Source: Paenibacillus_V sp046244365
Lineage (GTDB): Bacteria; Bacillota; Bacilli; Paenibacillales; NBRC-103111
Direction of reading: 5' to 3'
NCBI RefSeq assembly: GCF_046244365.1
Contig: NZ_CP176395.1
Span: 7,440,001 to 7,504,000 of the forward strand
DNA length: 64,000 nucleotides
Every line of letters begins with the position of its first letter. Position 1 is the stretch's first letter. This document shows positions 18,700 to 26,870 of this stretch, piece by piece. The position numbers and the translations under genes were made by a program. Below the pieces are notes generated by a model that was given only the letters and a program-made list of their open reading frames with translations, ran no database searches and had not been told where the DNA came from.

Positions 18700-18765
18700 G
18701 AGCACCCTCTGTATAGTAGATCATGTCACGGGCAGTGACTAACAGATCCACATGGGAGGGTGCTC
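18700..18765 (+). promoter_or_regulatory. Hairpin covering the transposase Shine-Dalgarno site
   Basis: GAGCACCCTC (18700-18709) is the exact inverted copy of GAGGGTGCTC (18756-18765). The second arm contains most of the GGGAGGG ribosome binding site of the transposase ATG at 18770. An inner GTCAC/GTGAC hairpin (about 18725-18739) is flanked by AGATC copies. Transcripts reading in from outside would fold the site shut. A promoter inside the hairpin would leave it open. This is a common way for insertion elements to limit expression from neighbouring promoters. Confidence 0.7.
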
Positions 18766-18769
18766 TACT

Positions 18770-20053
18770 ATGAAGTTTAAACAAAGAGACGTACAAAATC
18801 AACGGATTGAACGAATTTCTACGAATCATCTCATTATCGGTATCGACATTGCCAAGGAGCGGCATGTGGCTCGTGCCGTTACTTACCGTGGATTAGAGAT
18901 AGGCCGACCTGTCACGTTCGAGAATCAAGGAGAGGGCTTTGGGAAACTTTTACGATGGATCGGACAACTCCAACAACAGAAAGGCCTCTCCTCACTCATC
19001 ATCGGCCTTGAACCGACCGGACATTATTGGTTCAGCTTGGCCGATTGGTTGATGGACCTTGGCCATGAGGTCGTTCTCGTTAACCCCCTGACCACAAAAC
19101 GTAACAAGGAAAACCGAGATAACAGCCAATCCAAGAACGACATCAAAGACGCGCTGGTCATTGCCGATGCCGTAAGCCGTGGATATTACACCACTTACAA
19201 TCGGCACGCAGCCATCTATCGGCGGTTGCGCATGGTAATGAACGACCGCGAATACTGGGTCAAGCAACTGACAAGCTTGAAGGGCCGACTTCACCGCTGG
19301 CTGGATATTCACTTTCCTGAGTACAGACTGGTATTTTCCGACTGGGAGATTGCGCGGTCAGTCGCCACGCTGAAGGCTTTCCCGCTGCCCGAAGATATCG
19401 CACCGATGACAGCTGAGCAGATGATTACCGGCTGGAAGGAAGAAGGCGGCATGAAGCGTGCAGGCGGGAAGACAGGACTAGAAACGGCCGCCAGGCTCCT
19501 CGCTGTAGCCCGTAGTTCTGTTGGGAGTAAGGTTGGATGTGAAGAAGCGCGTAAAGAAATTGCGCGGCTTGTAGAGGACTATGAACGGTTAACCGAAAGG
19601 CTAAAGGAGATGGAGCATGAGCTCGACATCCTACTTGCCCAGGTACCGGATGTGGTGAACCTACTTCGCACCATAAAGGGGCTGAGCACGCTGTTCATAG
19701 CCGCTTTATTGGCCGGATGCGGAGAGATAAGCAAGTATGCACATGGACAACAGATCCTTTCCCAAGCGGGTCTCAACTTAACGGATAACAGCTCGGGGAA
19801 ATACGAAGGCAAAGTAGGAATCTCAAAACGAGGCAGGCGACAGCTGCGCAAATATCTGTATTTGGGAACCTTGTCCTTGATTACAAATAACCCGCAGTTT
19901 AAACGGTGGCACGAGCAAAACGTAAAAGAAAAGAAGATGAAAAAGCATCGCTCCGTCTTTAAACTGATCGGTAAACTAACACGGATCATGATAGGTATGG
20001 TAAAACGAGGGGAAGCCTTTCGGGCGAACGATGTACAAGAGGCTGCAGCCTAG
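18770..20053 (+). CDS. IS110-family DEDD transposase
   Basis: A 427-residue recombinase. The N-terminal RuvC-like DEDD domain shows IGIDIAKE (first Asp near residue 24), GLEPTGHYWF (Glu) and SKNDIKDALVIAD (Asp pair). After a helical middle part, the C-terminal Transposase_20 domain carries TIKGLSTLFIAALLAGCGE and SQAGLNLTDNSSGKYEGKVGISKRG, where the conserved serine region lies. I start at ATG 18770 (MKFKQRDVQ), 9 nt after GGGAGGG; the in-frame start at 18752 lacks a site. The frame is intact and both domains are complete, so the enzyme could be active. Confidence 0.95.
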   Translation: MKFKQRDVQNQRIERISTNHLIIGIDIAKERHVARAVTYRGLEIGRPVTFENQGEGFGKLLRWIGQLQQQKGLSSLIIGLEPTGHYWFSLADWLMDLGHEVVLVNPLTTKRNKENRDNSQSKNDIKDALVIADAVSRGYYTTYNRHAAIYRRLRMVMNDREYWVKQLTSLKGRLHRWLDIHFPEYRLVFSDWEIARSVATLKAFPLPEDIAPMTAEQMITGWKEEGGMKRAGGKTGLETAARLLAVARSSVGSKVGCEEARKEIARLVEDYERLTERLKEMEHELDILLAQVPDVVNLLRTIKGLSTLFIAALLAGCGEISKYAHGQQILSQAGLNLTDNSSGKYEGKVGISKRGRRQLRKYLYLGTLSLITNNPQFKRWHEQNVKEKKMKKHRSVFKLIGKLTRIMIGMVKRGEAFRANDVQEAAA

Positions 20054-20128
20054 GAGGCTCCCACTTGGGCAACATGTTTCACAAGAGGAAAGTAGCATGG
20101 GAACACAAAGGTTAGCGTACGTATTTTG

Positions 20129-20447
20129 GCTCATTCGCAGGATGGAAAACACATAAGCACGGAGTACCGAATGTGGGTTCACAAAGGGCACTGACCCGTT
20201 ACACTAGCATTTCGGCCTCCACCTCTTGGATAGGTATAACGAAGGAATGTAAGGGCGAAGACCCGTTGAGAATTGGGAGGGTAAACCACCAAGACGATTG
20301 TGGAGTATACGTGCATCATAACGGAAATGATTGGGGATTGAGGCCTTTCCTCTATTCCCGCATACCCAAAATGATGCTCCCAACGGGTCAGGTCCTTGCC
20401 TCTACGGAAAGCCTGCTTCAAAGAATGGTGAAATCCTGCGAATGAGC
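20129..20447 (+). ncRNA. Candidate structured RNA downstream of the IS110 transposase
   Basis: Nested inverted repeats are visible. The outer pair is GCTCATTCGCAGGAT (20129-20143) with its exact inverted copy at 20433-20447, and imperfect pairing continues outward. The inner pair is CTGACCCGTT (20191-20200) with AACGGGTCAG (20382-20391). Inside is a local hairpin (GGGGATTGAGG with CCTCTATTCCC, 20333-20359) and a short ATCAT/ATGAT stem. No protein-like frame fits. Position after an IS110-type transposase suggests the element's guide RNA (seekRNA/bridge RNA, placed 3' in the IS1111 subgroup), but the true RNA ends are not visible. Confidence 0.5.
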
Positions 20448-20481
20448 GAGTATTCGTGAGATAATCACTACGAACAGAGGG

Positions 20482-20690
20482 AGTGAATCTACGTTCACTA
20501 TTAGTGAACGTAGATTCACTATTTCCACCCCATTCCCCCTTTTTCGAGCGGATAGTGAAGCAAACGCGACTATTTGGCCGTGAGGTTCACTATTAGTGAA
20601 CTTTCCTTCACTATTTCGCATGGTGGCGCATTTATAGCCCAAATAGTGAAGATAGGTTCAGTATTAGTGAACTTACGTTCACTATCCTGA
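20482..20690. repeat. Cluster of TTCACTATTAGTGAA palindromes
   Basis: 20482-20520 is a perfect palindrome with 18-nt arms and an ATT loop. 20585-20601 (GTTCACTATTAGTGAAC) is a second copy and 20656-20672 a third with one change. TTCACTATTT (20607-20616) and AAATAGTGAA (20641-20650) form another pair around them. The shared core suggests one mobile or recombinogenic repeat family inserted several times, not a single terminator. No T-runs follow the hairpins. Confidence 0.85.
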
Positions 20691-20726
20691 CTGTTGGGAT
20701 TTGTGATGGTGATTTTGCGTGGGTGG

Positions 20727-20872
20727 CTGTGGGTTGGCGGTTTTGGGTTGGTGGATTTGGGTTGGTGGATTTGGGTTGGTGACTTGGGGTTGGTGGCTTT
20801 GGGTTGGTGGCTTTGGGTTGGTGGCTTTGGGTTGGTGGGCTTTGGGTTGGTCGCTTGGGGTTGGTGGCTTTA
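20727..20872. repeat. G-rich minisatellite, 14-nt unit
   Basis: About nine to ten head-to-tail variants of TTTGGGTTGGTGGC (or TTTGGGTTGGTGGA). Each unit has three short G-runs on the + strand, so the array could form G-quadruplexes. A frame across it would encode a Gly/Trp-rich string on the + strand and a Pro/Gln/Asn-rich one on the - strand. I treat neither as a gene. Confidence 0.85.
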
Positions 20873-21297
20873 TGTAGGTTGGCTTCTTATGAAGTGTTTT
20901 ATGATGGCGGTTGTGATGGCGGTTCTGACGGGCTGCTCTATGAATCCTGTTTATGCGGACTTGAATAAGAAGCCGTTCCTCAATCATTTTCATAGAGATA
21001 CCTTAACCGGGATCTCTTCGCAACAAAACAACGGATTTGGGGGACGCTATGTTCAAAGTGTTTTCCCGTAGGGATGAAAATTCCGGGATACTACGCGCTG
21101 CCGTTGGCGAAACGGGCTATTGAACGCCTTTACTATCCATTATCGCGTCTTCGGCACAATACCGCCCGAATTAGACAGATAATCCGGCATATTGCGCGGA
21201 TGCCGCTCTTATTTCATTCAAAACCGCAATTCCGGCCCTTACAGCCGAATTGACGGTGTAAACGAATCGCGATAAAATGCAGAAATAATCTTTTATC
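20873..21297. other. Non-coding stretch before marR
   Basis: About 425 bp between the G-rich repeat and the marR operator region. A frame continuing out of the repeat (to 21071) has no protein character. I see no other gene, hairpin with a T-run or repeat. Confidence 0.5.
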
Positions 21298-21322
21298 ACT
21301 AAACTATTTATAACTAAACTAT
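21298..21322 (+). promoter_or_regulatory. Likely MarR operator upstream of marR-mfs
   Basis: ACTAAACTAT occurs twice (21298-21307 and 21313-21322) with a 15-bp period, in an A/T-rich stretch that ends about 20 bp before the marR ATG. The second copy lies in TTATA-ACTAAAC-TATAA, a symmetric setting. Autoregulation by MarR proteins at such sites is common, so this is the likely binding site and overlaps the promoter. Confidence 0.55.
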
Positions 21323-21341
21323 AAGGACAAGGAGGCCAGAA

Positions 21342-21794
21342 ATGACAAGCGGCTACCAGTCACTCGAGATTCATGTACTCATGAAAAGCTTATACAAAAG
21401 AATGAAGCAGGAATGGGACATCCGAGTGGCCGAAGATAAATTGTCCATTACGCAGTTCCGCATGTTGTATCACTTGAACCTGGTAGGGCCCCAAAAAGTC
21501 GCGGCGCTTGCCGAAGCGCTTGACGTAACGCCCGGCGCCATTACCGGCGTTGCGGATAAGCTGTTCGAGAGAGGCCTCGTCGACCGGGAACGGGGCGGAG
21601 ACGACCGGCGCGTTGTCTTTTTGCGGGTGACGGATCAAGGAAAATCGGTGATCGAGACGCTTTTGGAAAAAAACAAGGAAACGGTCTCTGCTTTTTTCAA
21701 ACATCTGCCGGACGAGGATGTAGAGCATTTAAAACGTATTTTAAGCGATGTATTAAACCACGTAGATCTACTAGAAAAGGAGCAGGACAATTAA
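21342..21794 (+). CDS. MarR family transcriptional regulator
   Basis: A 150-residue winged-helix dimer. The DNA-binding part is VAALAEALDVTPGAITGVADKLFERGLVDRER followed by the wing DDRRVVFLRVTDQG. The start ATG 21342 follows AAGGAGG. The stop TAA is directly followed by the ATG of the MFS exporter, so the pair is co-transcribed. By family habit it represses itself and the exporter and is released by a toxic ligand. Confidence 0.95.
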   Translation: MTSGYQSLEIHVLMKSLYKRMKQEWDIRVAEDKLSITQFRMLYHLNLVGPQKVAALAEALDVTPGAITGVADKLFERGLVDRERGGDDRRVVFLRVTDQGKSVIETLLEKNKETVSAFFKHLPDEDVEHLKRILSDVLNHVDLLEKEQDN

Positions 21795-23399
21795 ATGGAA
21801 CATTTAACTCATAAGCGAAAAATAACGATTATGATTGCGATTATCGCCTGTATGTTTTTCGCTGCAATCAACCAAACGATCGTCAGTACGGCGATGCCCC
21901 GCATTATTGCCATTCTCGGCGGCATGGATTATTACACGTGGGTAATCACGATCTATATGCTGACATCGACGATCGCAACTGTTCTTGTCGGCAAGCTGTC
22001 CGATATTTACGGCCGTAAGCCGTTCATACTCGCCGGTATCGTCTTTTTTATGATCGGAGCGTTCTTGACCGGCACTTCGACCGATATTTTTCAAATGATT
22101 ACGTACCGCGGCATTCAAGGGATCGGCGCCGGTATTATTATGGCTTCCGCCTTTACGGCGGTAGGGGATTTGTTCGCTCCGCGCGAACGCGGGAAATGGA
22201 CCGGCATCATGATGGCCGTGTTCGGCTTCTCCAGCATACTCGGCCCTACATTGGGCGGTTTTATCGTCGATCACATGAGCTGGAAATGGGTGTTTTGGCT
22301 CTTCCTGCCGCTCGGCGTAGTAGCTTTCGTACTTATTATGCTATTGTTCCCGAAAGTGGATAAAAAACAATCGGAGTCGATCGACTATTTCGGCTCGTTG
22401 TTCCTGACCTTGACGATCGTTCCGCTGCTGCTCGGCTTTTCCTGGGCAGGCACGAAATATGATTGGGGCTCTTCGCAAATTATCGGACTGTTCGCGGCCG
22501 CTTTCGTCTCTCTGCTCATCTTCGTTTTCGTGGAGACGAAGGTCAAAAGCCCGGTTCTTCCGCTCTCGTTGTTCCGCAACAGCATCGTGACGATCTCGAA
22601 CCTTTCGGGCTTCCTGATGAACGCCGGCATGATGGGCGCGCTCATCTACCTGCCGTTCTTCGTGCAAGGGGTTGAAGGGATTTCGCCGACTTATTCCGGT
22701 TACGTGACGATGCCGATGTCGATCAGCATGGTCATCATCAGCGCCGTTACGGGACGCCTGATCACCAAGTCCGGCAAGTACAAAAGATTCGCGCTGCTCG
22801 GCATTCTCATCATGGTTGCCGGTATGATCATGATGGCTTACATGAACAGCATCTGGTTCGCCGTACTGAGCATGATCGTATTCGGCTTCGGACTCGGACT
22901 GGGCATGCCGGTGTTCTCGCTTACGGTGCAGAACGCGGTCGCTCCGAATATGCTGGGCGTAGCCACCGCTTCTTCCCAGTTGTTCCGCAACATGGGCGGC
23001 ACGATCGGAATCGCCGTAATGGGAACGATCATGTCGTCCAGCCTTGCTAGCAATCTGAAGGCGGATATGGCGGACGGCAAAGGCGTCGACATGTCGCAGC
23101 TGGACACAGCAACGGCCCAAAAAATGGCCGCTCTGCAAAATCCCCAGCTGCTGCTCGATCACTCCAAGCTGGATGAAATCAAGGCTTCGCTGCCCGATCA
23201 AATTCAACCGATGTTCGTGAAAATGATCGACATGCTGAAAGATGCGCTCAGCCATTCGCTGACGACCGTATTCCTGTCCGGCGGCGCACTTCTTGTTGTC
23301 GCTTTGCTGCTGGTCGTGTTCCTGCGGGAAATCCCGCTCCGCACCTCCAACCGGATGCCGGAAGCGGCCGGAGCAGCCAAGCCGGCTGCGGAAGCTTAA
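21795..23399 (+). CDS. MFS drug exporter, DHA2 (EmrB/QacA) 14-TM family
   Basis: A 534-residue membrane protein with about 14 transmembrane helices. The family signatures are visible: NQTIVSTAMPRI in helix 1 (motif D1), GKLSDIYGRKP (motif A) near residue 65, and the motif-C-like GFSSILGPTLGGFI in helix 5. A longer loop lies between the last helices (about 415-475). It is a proton-driven exporter of hydrophobic compounds. Translation restarts at the ATG adjoining the marR stop, behind AAAAGGAGCAGG. Substrate is unknown. Confidence 0.95.
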   Translation: MEHLTHKRKITIMIAIIACMFFAAINQTIVSTAMPRIIAILGGMDYYTWVITIYMLTSTIATVLVGKLSDIYGRKPFILAGIVFFMIGAFLTGTSTDIFQMITYRGIQGIGAGIIMASAFTAVGDLFAPRERGKWTGIMMAVFGFSSILGPTLGGFIVDHMSWKWVFWLFLPLGVVAFVLIMLLFPKVDKKQSESIDYFGSLFLTLTIVPLLLGFSWAGTKYDWGSSQIIGLFAAAFVSLLIFVFVETKVKSPVLPLSLFRNSIVTISNLSGFLMNAGMMGALIYLPFFVQGVEGISPTYSGYVTMPMSISMVIISAVTGRLITKSGKYKRFALLGILIMVAGMIMMAYMNSIWFAVLSMIVFGFGLGLGMPVFSLTVQNAVAPNMLGVATASSQLFRNMGGTIGIAVMGTIMSSSLASNLKADMADGKGVDMSQLDTATAQKMAALQNPQLLLDHSKLDEIKASLPDQIQPMFVKMIDMLKDALSHSLTTVFLSGGALLVVALLLVVFLREIPLRTSNRMPEAAGAAKPAAEA

Positions 23400-23412
23400 T
23401 ACCCAACGAAGC

Positions 23413-23453
23413 AAACCGGTGTCGTCCCCTTACTGGGCGGCACCGGTTTTTCT
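23413..23453 (+). terminator. Terminator of the marR-mfs operon
   Basis: AACCGGTG-C-G-CC pairs with GG-CG-CACCGGTT around CCTTACT, followed by TTTTTCTGTTT. It starts 14 bp after the MFS stop. Confidence 0.85.
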
Positions 23454-23574
23454 GTTTCGAGCAACGCGCGGCTGCTGCGATTTCCGATTCTACCGGCAGT
23501 TGAATCGCTCGGGCATACGGATTCAACCAACGCTTGATAGGAGGCCAGCCGCGGATATGCTATGCTGGTTTTGA

Positions 23575-23586
23575 CAGTGCGCACTG
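23575..23586. promoter_or_regulatory. 12-bp palindrome upstream of the XRE-type gene
   Basis: CAGTGCGCACTG is a perfect palindrome 30 bp before the XRE start. A TTGACA (23572-23577) overlaps its left part and could be a -35 element. It may be an operator of the XRE protein itself. Confidence 0.4.
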
Positions 23587-23616
23587 CAATTTTCCGTTCG
23601 GGAGGACTATGATAGC

Positions 23617-24722
23617 ATGATGGATTCTCGTAAAATAGGAGCCTATATTTCAAAGCTTCGCAAAGATCAAGACATGACTCAAGTAGAGCTTGCAGACCGG
23701 TTGAATGTCAGTCATCAGGCGGTATCCAAATGGAACGCGGCGAGTCGATGCCGGACATCGGAACCTTGCAGCCGCTTGCCCGCTTATTCGGAAGAACGGT
23801 TGACGCCATCCTGCACGGGGAAGAAACGGCGGAGCAAGCCGAGCACCGGGGAATCGGAGCCATCGTGGAGGAAATCGCCAACAACAAACCGGAGCGTGCA
23901 GCGGAGCTCGTGAATACCGGAGAGGCTAGCGTGGAGGATTTGGTCGAAGCAGCTCCGCTAGTGAAAGCAAGCGCCCTCAATAAGGTAACCGAACGGCTGC
24001 ATGCCAGCCGCCTGCCCTGGGACGGCATTTTAAGATTGGCGCCGTTTCTTGGAGCGGAGACGCTGGATGCTGCGGTCCGTCAAGCAGCCGAAGGCGACGA
24101 AAGCGATGTGCAATGGGAGGTCATCTCCGGCCTTGCTCCGTTCCTTGACGCCAATACGTTAACCCGGCTGGTCGATAAAACGGTACAAGGCTCCCTTGAC
24201 ATGCGCCATCTTATCGGGATCGCGCCGTTTCTTAACAAGGATCAGTTAGATCGCCTTGTACAACGGGCCGAGGAAGGACAGCTGAGCTGGGATGCGGTTC
24301 AATCGTTGGCTCCGTTTATCGGACGCGAGACGATGGACCGGCTCGTTGACCGGGTAACGGAAGGAGAGCTGGATGCGAGCCGGATCATCGGACTGGCTCC
24401 CTTCCTGAGCCGGGAGCAGGTTGACCGTCTCGTGCAGCAAGCCGAGGGAGGCGCTTTGAGCTGGGATACCGTTCAATCGCTGGCTCCGTTTATCGGACGC
24501 GAGACGTTGAACCGGCTCGTTGACCGGGTAACGGAAGGAGAGCTGGATGCGAGCCGGATCATCGGACTGGCTCCCTTCCTCGGCAGGGAACATCTCGAAA
24601 GACTAATCGGAGAAGCGGAAGCTTCCAAGCTTAGCCCGGATCTGCTCGCCGGTCTTGCACCTTTTATCGGGAAAGAAACATTGGGCAGATTGATGACCAG
24701 CCTGCTAAACCATTCCAATTAA
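23617..24722 (+). pseudogene. XRE-type HTH regulator with APFL repeats, split by a frameshift
   Basis: The first frame starts at ATG 23617 behind GGGAGGAC and encodes an XRE helix-turn-helix (MTQVELADRLNVSHQAVSKW). The family continuation would be ERGESMPDIGTLQPLARLFG, and exactly this is found in the next frame from 23733. A single missing G at TGG|GAA explains the break. The remaining part to 24722 is a chain of roughly 29-residue repeats with the core LAPFLGRE-LDRLV and EGELD, probably helical hairpins. No slippery heptamer is visible, so this is either a real inactivating indel or a sequencing error. A restart at ATG 23730 would lack the DNA-binding helices. Confidence 0.8.
24282..24580 (+). 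repeat. 174-bp-period direct repeat inside the XRE-type gene
   Basis: 24282-24406 and 24456-24580 are near-identical (six differences in about 125 nt) at a distance of 174 bp, which equals two 29-residue repeat units. The similarity at DNA level, including silent positions, points to a recent duplication. Confidence 0.85.
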
Positions 24723-25107
24723 TGCATAGGGCGGTTTGGTCCAAAGCTGATGAGAAGCGACTCCCTTTACCGTCGATTTATAACCCGGTCTATCGGACTC
24801 GAAACTAGGGCTGCAGTCTGCTTATTGGGCCGAGCCTTATCGACTGCGAGCCCAATCCGCTAATTCGTTAAGCTCGCCCATCAAAAGACTTACAACGGAT
24901 ACCTTGCGGCCTCATGAAACCTTGATCGCCGAATAACCGCGATCCAATGAATAAACCTCCAGTCCCGCTGTCGTCACAGGGGAATGGAGGTTTTTCTGCG
25001 TCGCGCCCGGCTACCGGCAGGTGGAGGACGATCAGTAAAATCGCATAAGGCTCCAACGCCGGCGTACCTGCTTCCGTTCGCGGTTTCATTCGCCTTCCCC
25101 GTTCACG
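24723..25107. other. Gap between convergent genes
   Basis: About 385 bp between the XRE-type gene and the leftward binding-protein gene. It holds a terminator (24953-24997) and otherwise nothing I recognise. Confidence 0.5.
24953..24997. terminator. Terminator between convergent genes
   Basis: AAACCTCCA-TCCC pairs with GGGGA-TGGAGGTTT and is followed by TTTTTCT on the + strand. The - strand side has only a short T-run, so it serves mainly rightward transcription but may act on both. Confidence 0.75.
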
Positions 25108-26676
25108 TTACTTCGCCTTGGCCGTGCGCTCCAGCGCCGCCTTGTAAATGTCCGTCACCTGCTTCAAGCCGAGCTTGTTGATGCCGTCGACGTATTTGGA
25201 CCAGTCTTCCAGATTCTTCTCACCCAGAATGAACTTGCTGATCTGTTCGTCGCGGTATTTATCGATCTCCGTCCCCGTCGTCGAAATGACCTCGGTCTCC
25301 TTCTCGTTGTAAGCCGGCTTCGGCTGGTAGACGCTGTCGAATTTGCGGGCTTCCGCATAAGCGGCCTGCAGCTCCTTGGATGCAAGCGACAAATGGGCGT
25401 CATAATCGATCCACGCATACGTGCCGAAGGTAGCAAGCCCCGTCTTTTTGCGCATATCCGCCACGTCCGTGAACTTGTCGGCTTTGATTTTCTTCTTGCC
25501 GTTCTCCATCGTGAACGTTTCGCCTTCCTTGCCCCAGCTGAGCATGTCGCGGCCTTCCTCGCTGTAATAGAAATCCATCACCTTCATCAGATCCTTGACG
25601 TTCTTGGACTTGGACGATACGGCAAAGCCGACGTCGATGACCTGCGTATACGGGTTCTGCTGCTTGCCGCCCGCTATGCCGGCCGGAGGCGCCATGAACG
25701 CCATATTGAAACCCGGCTTCTCTTTGCGCAGCGCCGAGTTGAAGAAGTCGATCCGCCCGATATAGTCGACGGTAATGAACGCTTTGTCCGTAGACAGCAA
25801 ATCCTGCCATTGCTTCGTCTCCAGCGTCAGCCAATCCGGCGGAATGAGTCCTTCTTCATAGAACTTGTTCAAGTACTCGACCATTTTCTTGTAGTTGTCG
25901 TCCGTCGGCCCGTACTTGACCTCCTTCGTCTTCTCGTCGGTATAATACGCTTCGCTCGTAGAGAAATTGGGCGCCATATTGAGCATCGCGGTCATACCGA
26001 AACGGAACGAGAACGGATAGCTGGCCGGGTACAGCTCCTTCAGCTTCTTGCCGACCGCATAAAGCTCGTCGTAAGTCGTCGGCGGCTTCAGATTGTTTTT
26101 CTTGAAAATATCCTCGCGGTACAGCCAGATCGTCCGGTTCGTTTCGCCGAAGCCTTCGTTCGGAAACAAATACAGCTTGCCGTCGGACGACAGGAACGAT
26201 TCGGTCACCTTCGGGTATTTCTCCATCCATTTCTTGAAGTTCGGCATCTGGTCCTTATACTCCAAAATGTTGACAAGCGCGCCCTGCTGGCCGTACTTGT
26301 TCGCATAAGTCCGGTTCGGCATATACATCATATCGGGCATATTGCCGGAAGCGATGGCAAGATTCAGCGAATCTTCGATTTTCCCGGAAGGCAGCTGAAC
26401 GTCGAACGTCGCGCCCGTTTTCTCCTCGAGCCATTTCCAGACCGGCCAATCTTTGCTGTACGGCCAGTTCGCTTGGGATTCGGTCAGCATCGTATACGTT
26501 TTCTTGACCGGCACGGCCGGTGCAGCCGAAGCGGAGGGCGATACGCTGCCGCTCGCGGCCGGACTTGAGCTTGTGCCCGCCGTCTTCGTGCCGGAATCGC
26601 CGCTGCCGCAGCCTGCGGCTAGCGCGGCAAGCATGGAGGCTGCCGCAACGAGAGTACTTCCTTTTTTCCAATTCAT
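25108..26676 (-). CDS. Substrate-binding lipoprotein of an LplA/YtcQ-type ABC importer
   Basis: About 522 residues. The signal peptide with lipobox LAAGC (Cys about 23) is followed by an S/A/G/P-rich linker and a large family-1 binding fold (VKKTYTMLTESQANWPYSKDWPVWKWLEEKTGATF). The start ATG 26676 has CAGGAG upstream; the frame upstream to 26760 has no signal-peptide character. It is the third gene of a leftward cluster with the permeases at 26871 and 27801. The second permease has lost its first half, so this system is probably not functional as a unit. Confidence 0.92.
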   Translation of the reverse strand: MNWKKGSTLVAAASMLAALAAGCGSGDSGTKTAGTSSSPAASGSVSPSASAAPAVPVKKTYTMLTESQANWPYSKDWPVWKWLEEKTGATFDVQLPSGKIEDSLNLAIASGNMPDMMYMPNRTYANKYGQQGALVNILEYKDQMPNFKKWMEKYPKVTESFLSSDGKLYLFPNEGFGETNRTIWLYREDIFKKNNLKPPTTYDELYAVGKKLKELYPASYPFSFRFGMTAMLNMAPNFSTSEAYYTDEKTKEVKYGPTDDNYKKMVEYLNKFYEEGLIPPDWLTLETKQWQDLLSTDKAFITVDYIGRIDFFNSALRKEKPGFNMAFMAPPAGIAGGKQQNPYTQVIDVGFAVSSKSKNVKDLMKVMDFYYSEEGRDMLSWGKEGETFTMENGKKKIKADKFTDVADMRKKTGLATFGTYAWIDYDAHLSLASKELQAAYAEARKFDSVYQPKPAYNEKETEVISTTGTEIDKYRDEQISKFILGEKNLEDWSKYVDGINKLGLKQVTDIYKAALERTAKAK

Positions 26677-26870
26677 CACTGTGATCACTCCTGATTTCGT
26701 TTTCAGCGACACCATTACATTCGTGTTCCAACTGCTTTTCCCCTTCATTGATCCCCACAAATGCCCACGATGCGAGCCGGCGGTACAGTCCGCCTTTCGC
26801 TAAGTCTTGTTCAAGGCTTCCGCCGTCAGTGCGGCGAAACGCATCCCCCCTTTCAAGCGCGGCTGCCGGT

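Larger units (their letters stand above)
18690..20460 (+). mobile_element. IS110-family insertion sequence (ends approximate)
   Basis: The core is the DEDD transposase gene 18770-20053. IS110-family elements lack conventional terminal inverted repeats and make little or no target duplication, so I cannot fix the ends by eye. I include the 5' hairpin (18700-18765), which covers the transposase ribosome binding site, and the 3' structured region to about 20460, where the element sequence appears to give way to host palindromic repeats starting at 20482. Family elements use an RNA from their non-coding end (bridge RNA or seekRNA) to choose targets. Confidence 0.65.

Noticed and set aside
20129..20447. 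A MITE with 15-bp terminal inverted repeats, independent of the IS110 element
   Set aside because: I see no matching target duplication at the two ends, and pairing continues outside the 15-mers and in a second inner pair, which fits RNA structure better. It is not fully excluded.
20694..21071. Gly/Trp-rich 125-codon frame over the minisatellite, with a Pro/Gln-rich frame opposite
   Set aside because: The composition follows directly from the 14-nt repeat; there is no ribosome binding site and no conserved domain.
23730..23740. Programmed frameshift in the XRE-type gene
   Set aside because: No slippery heptamer, downstream pseudoknot or upstream stimulatory site is visible. A single lost G explains the break more simply.
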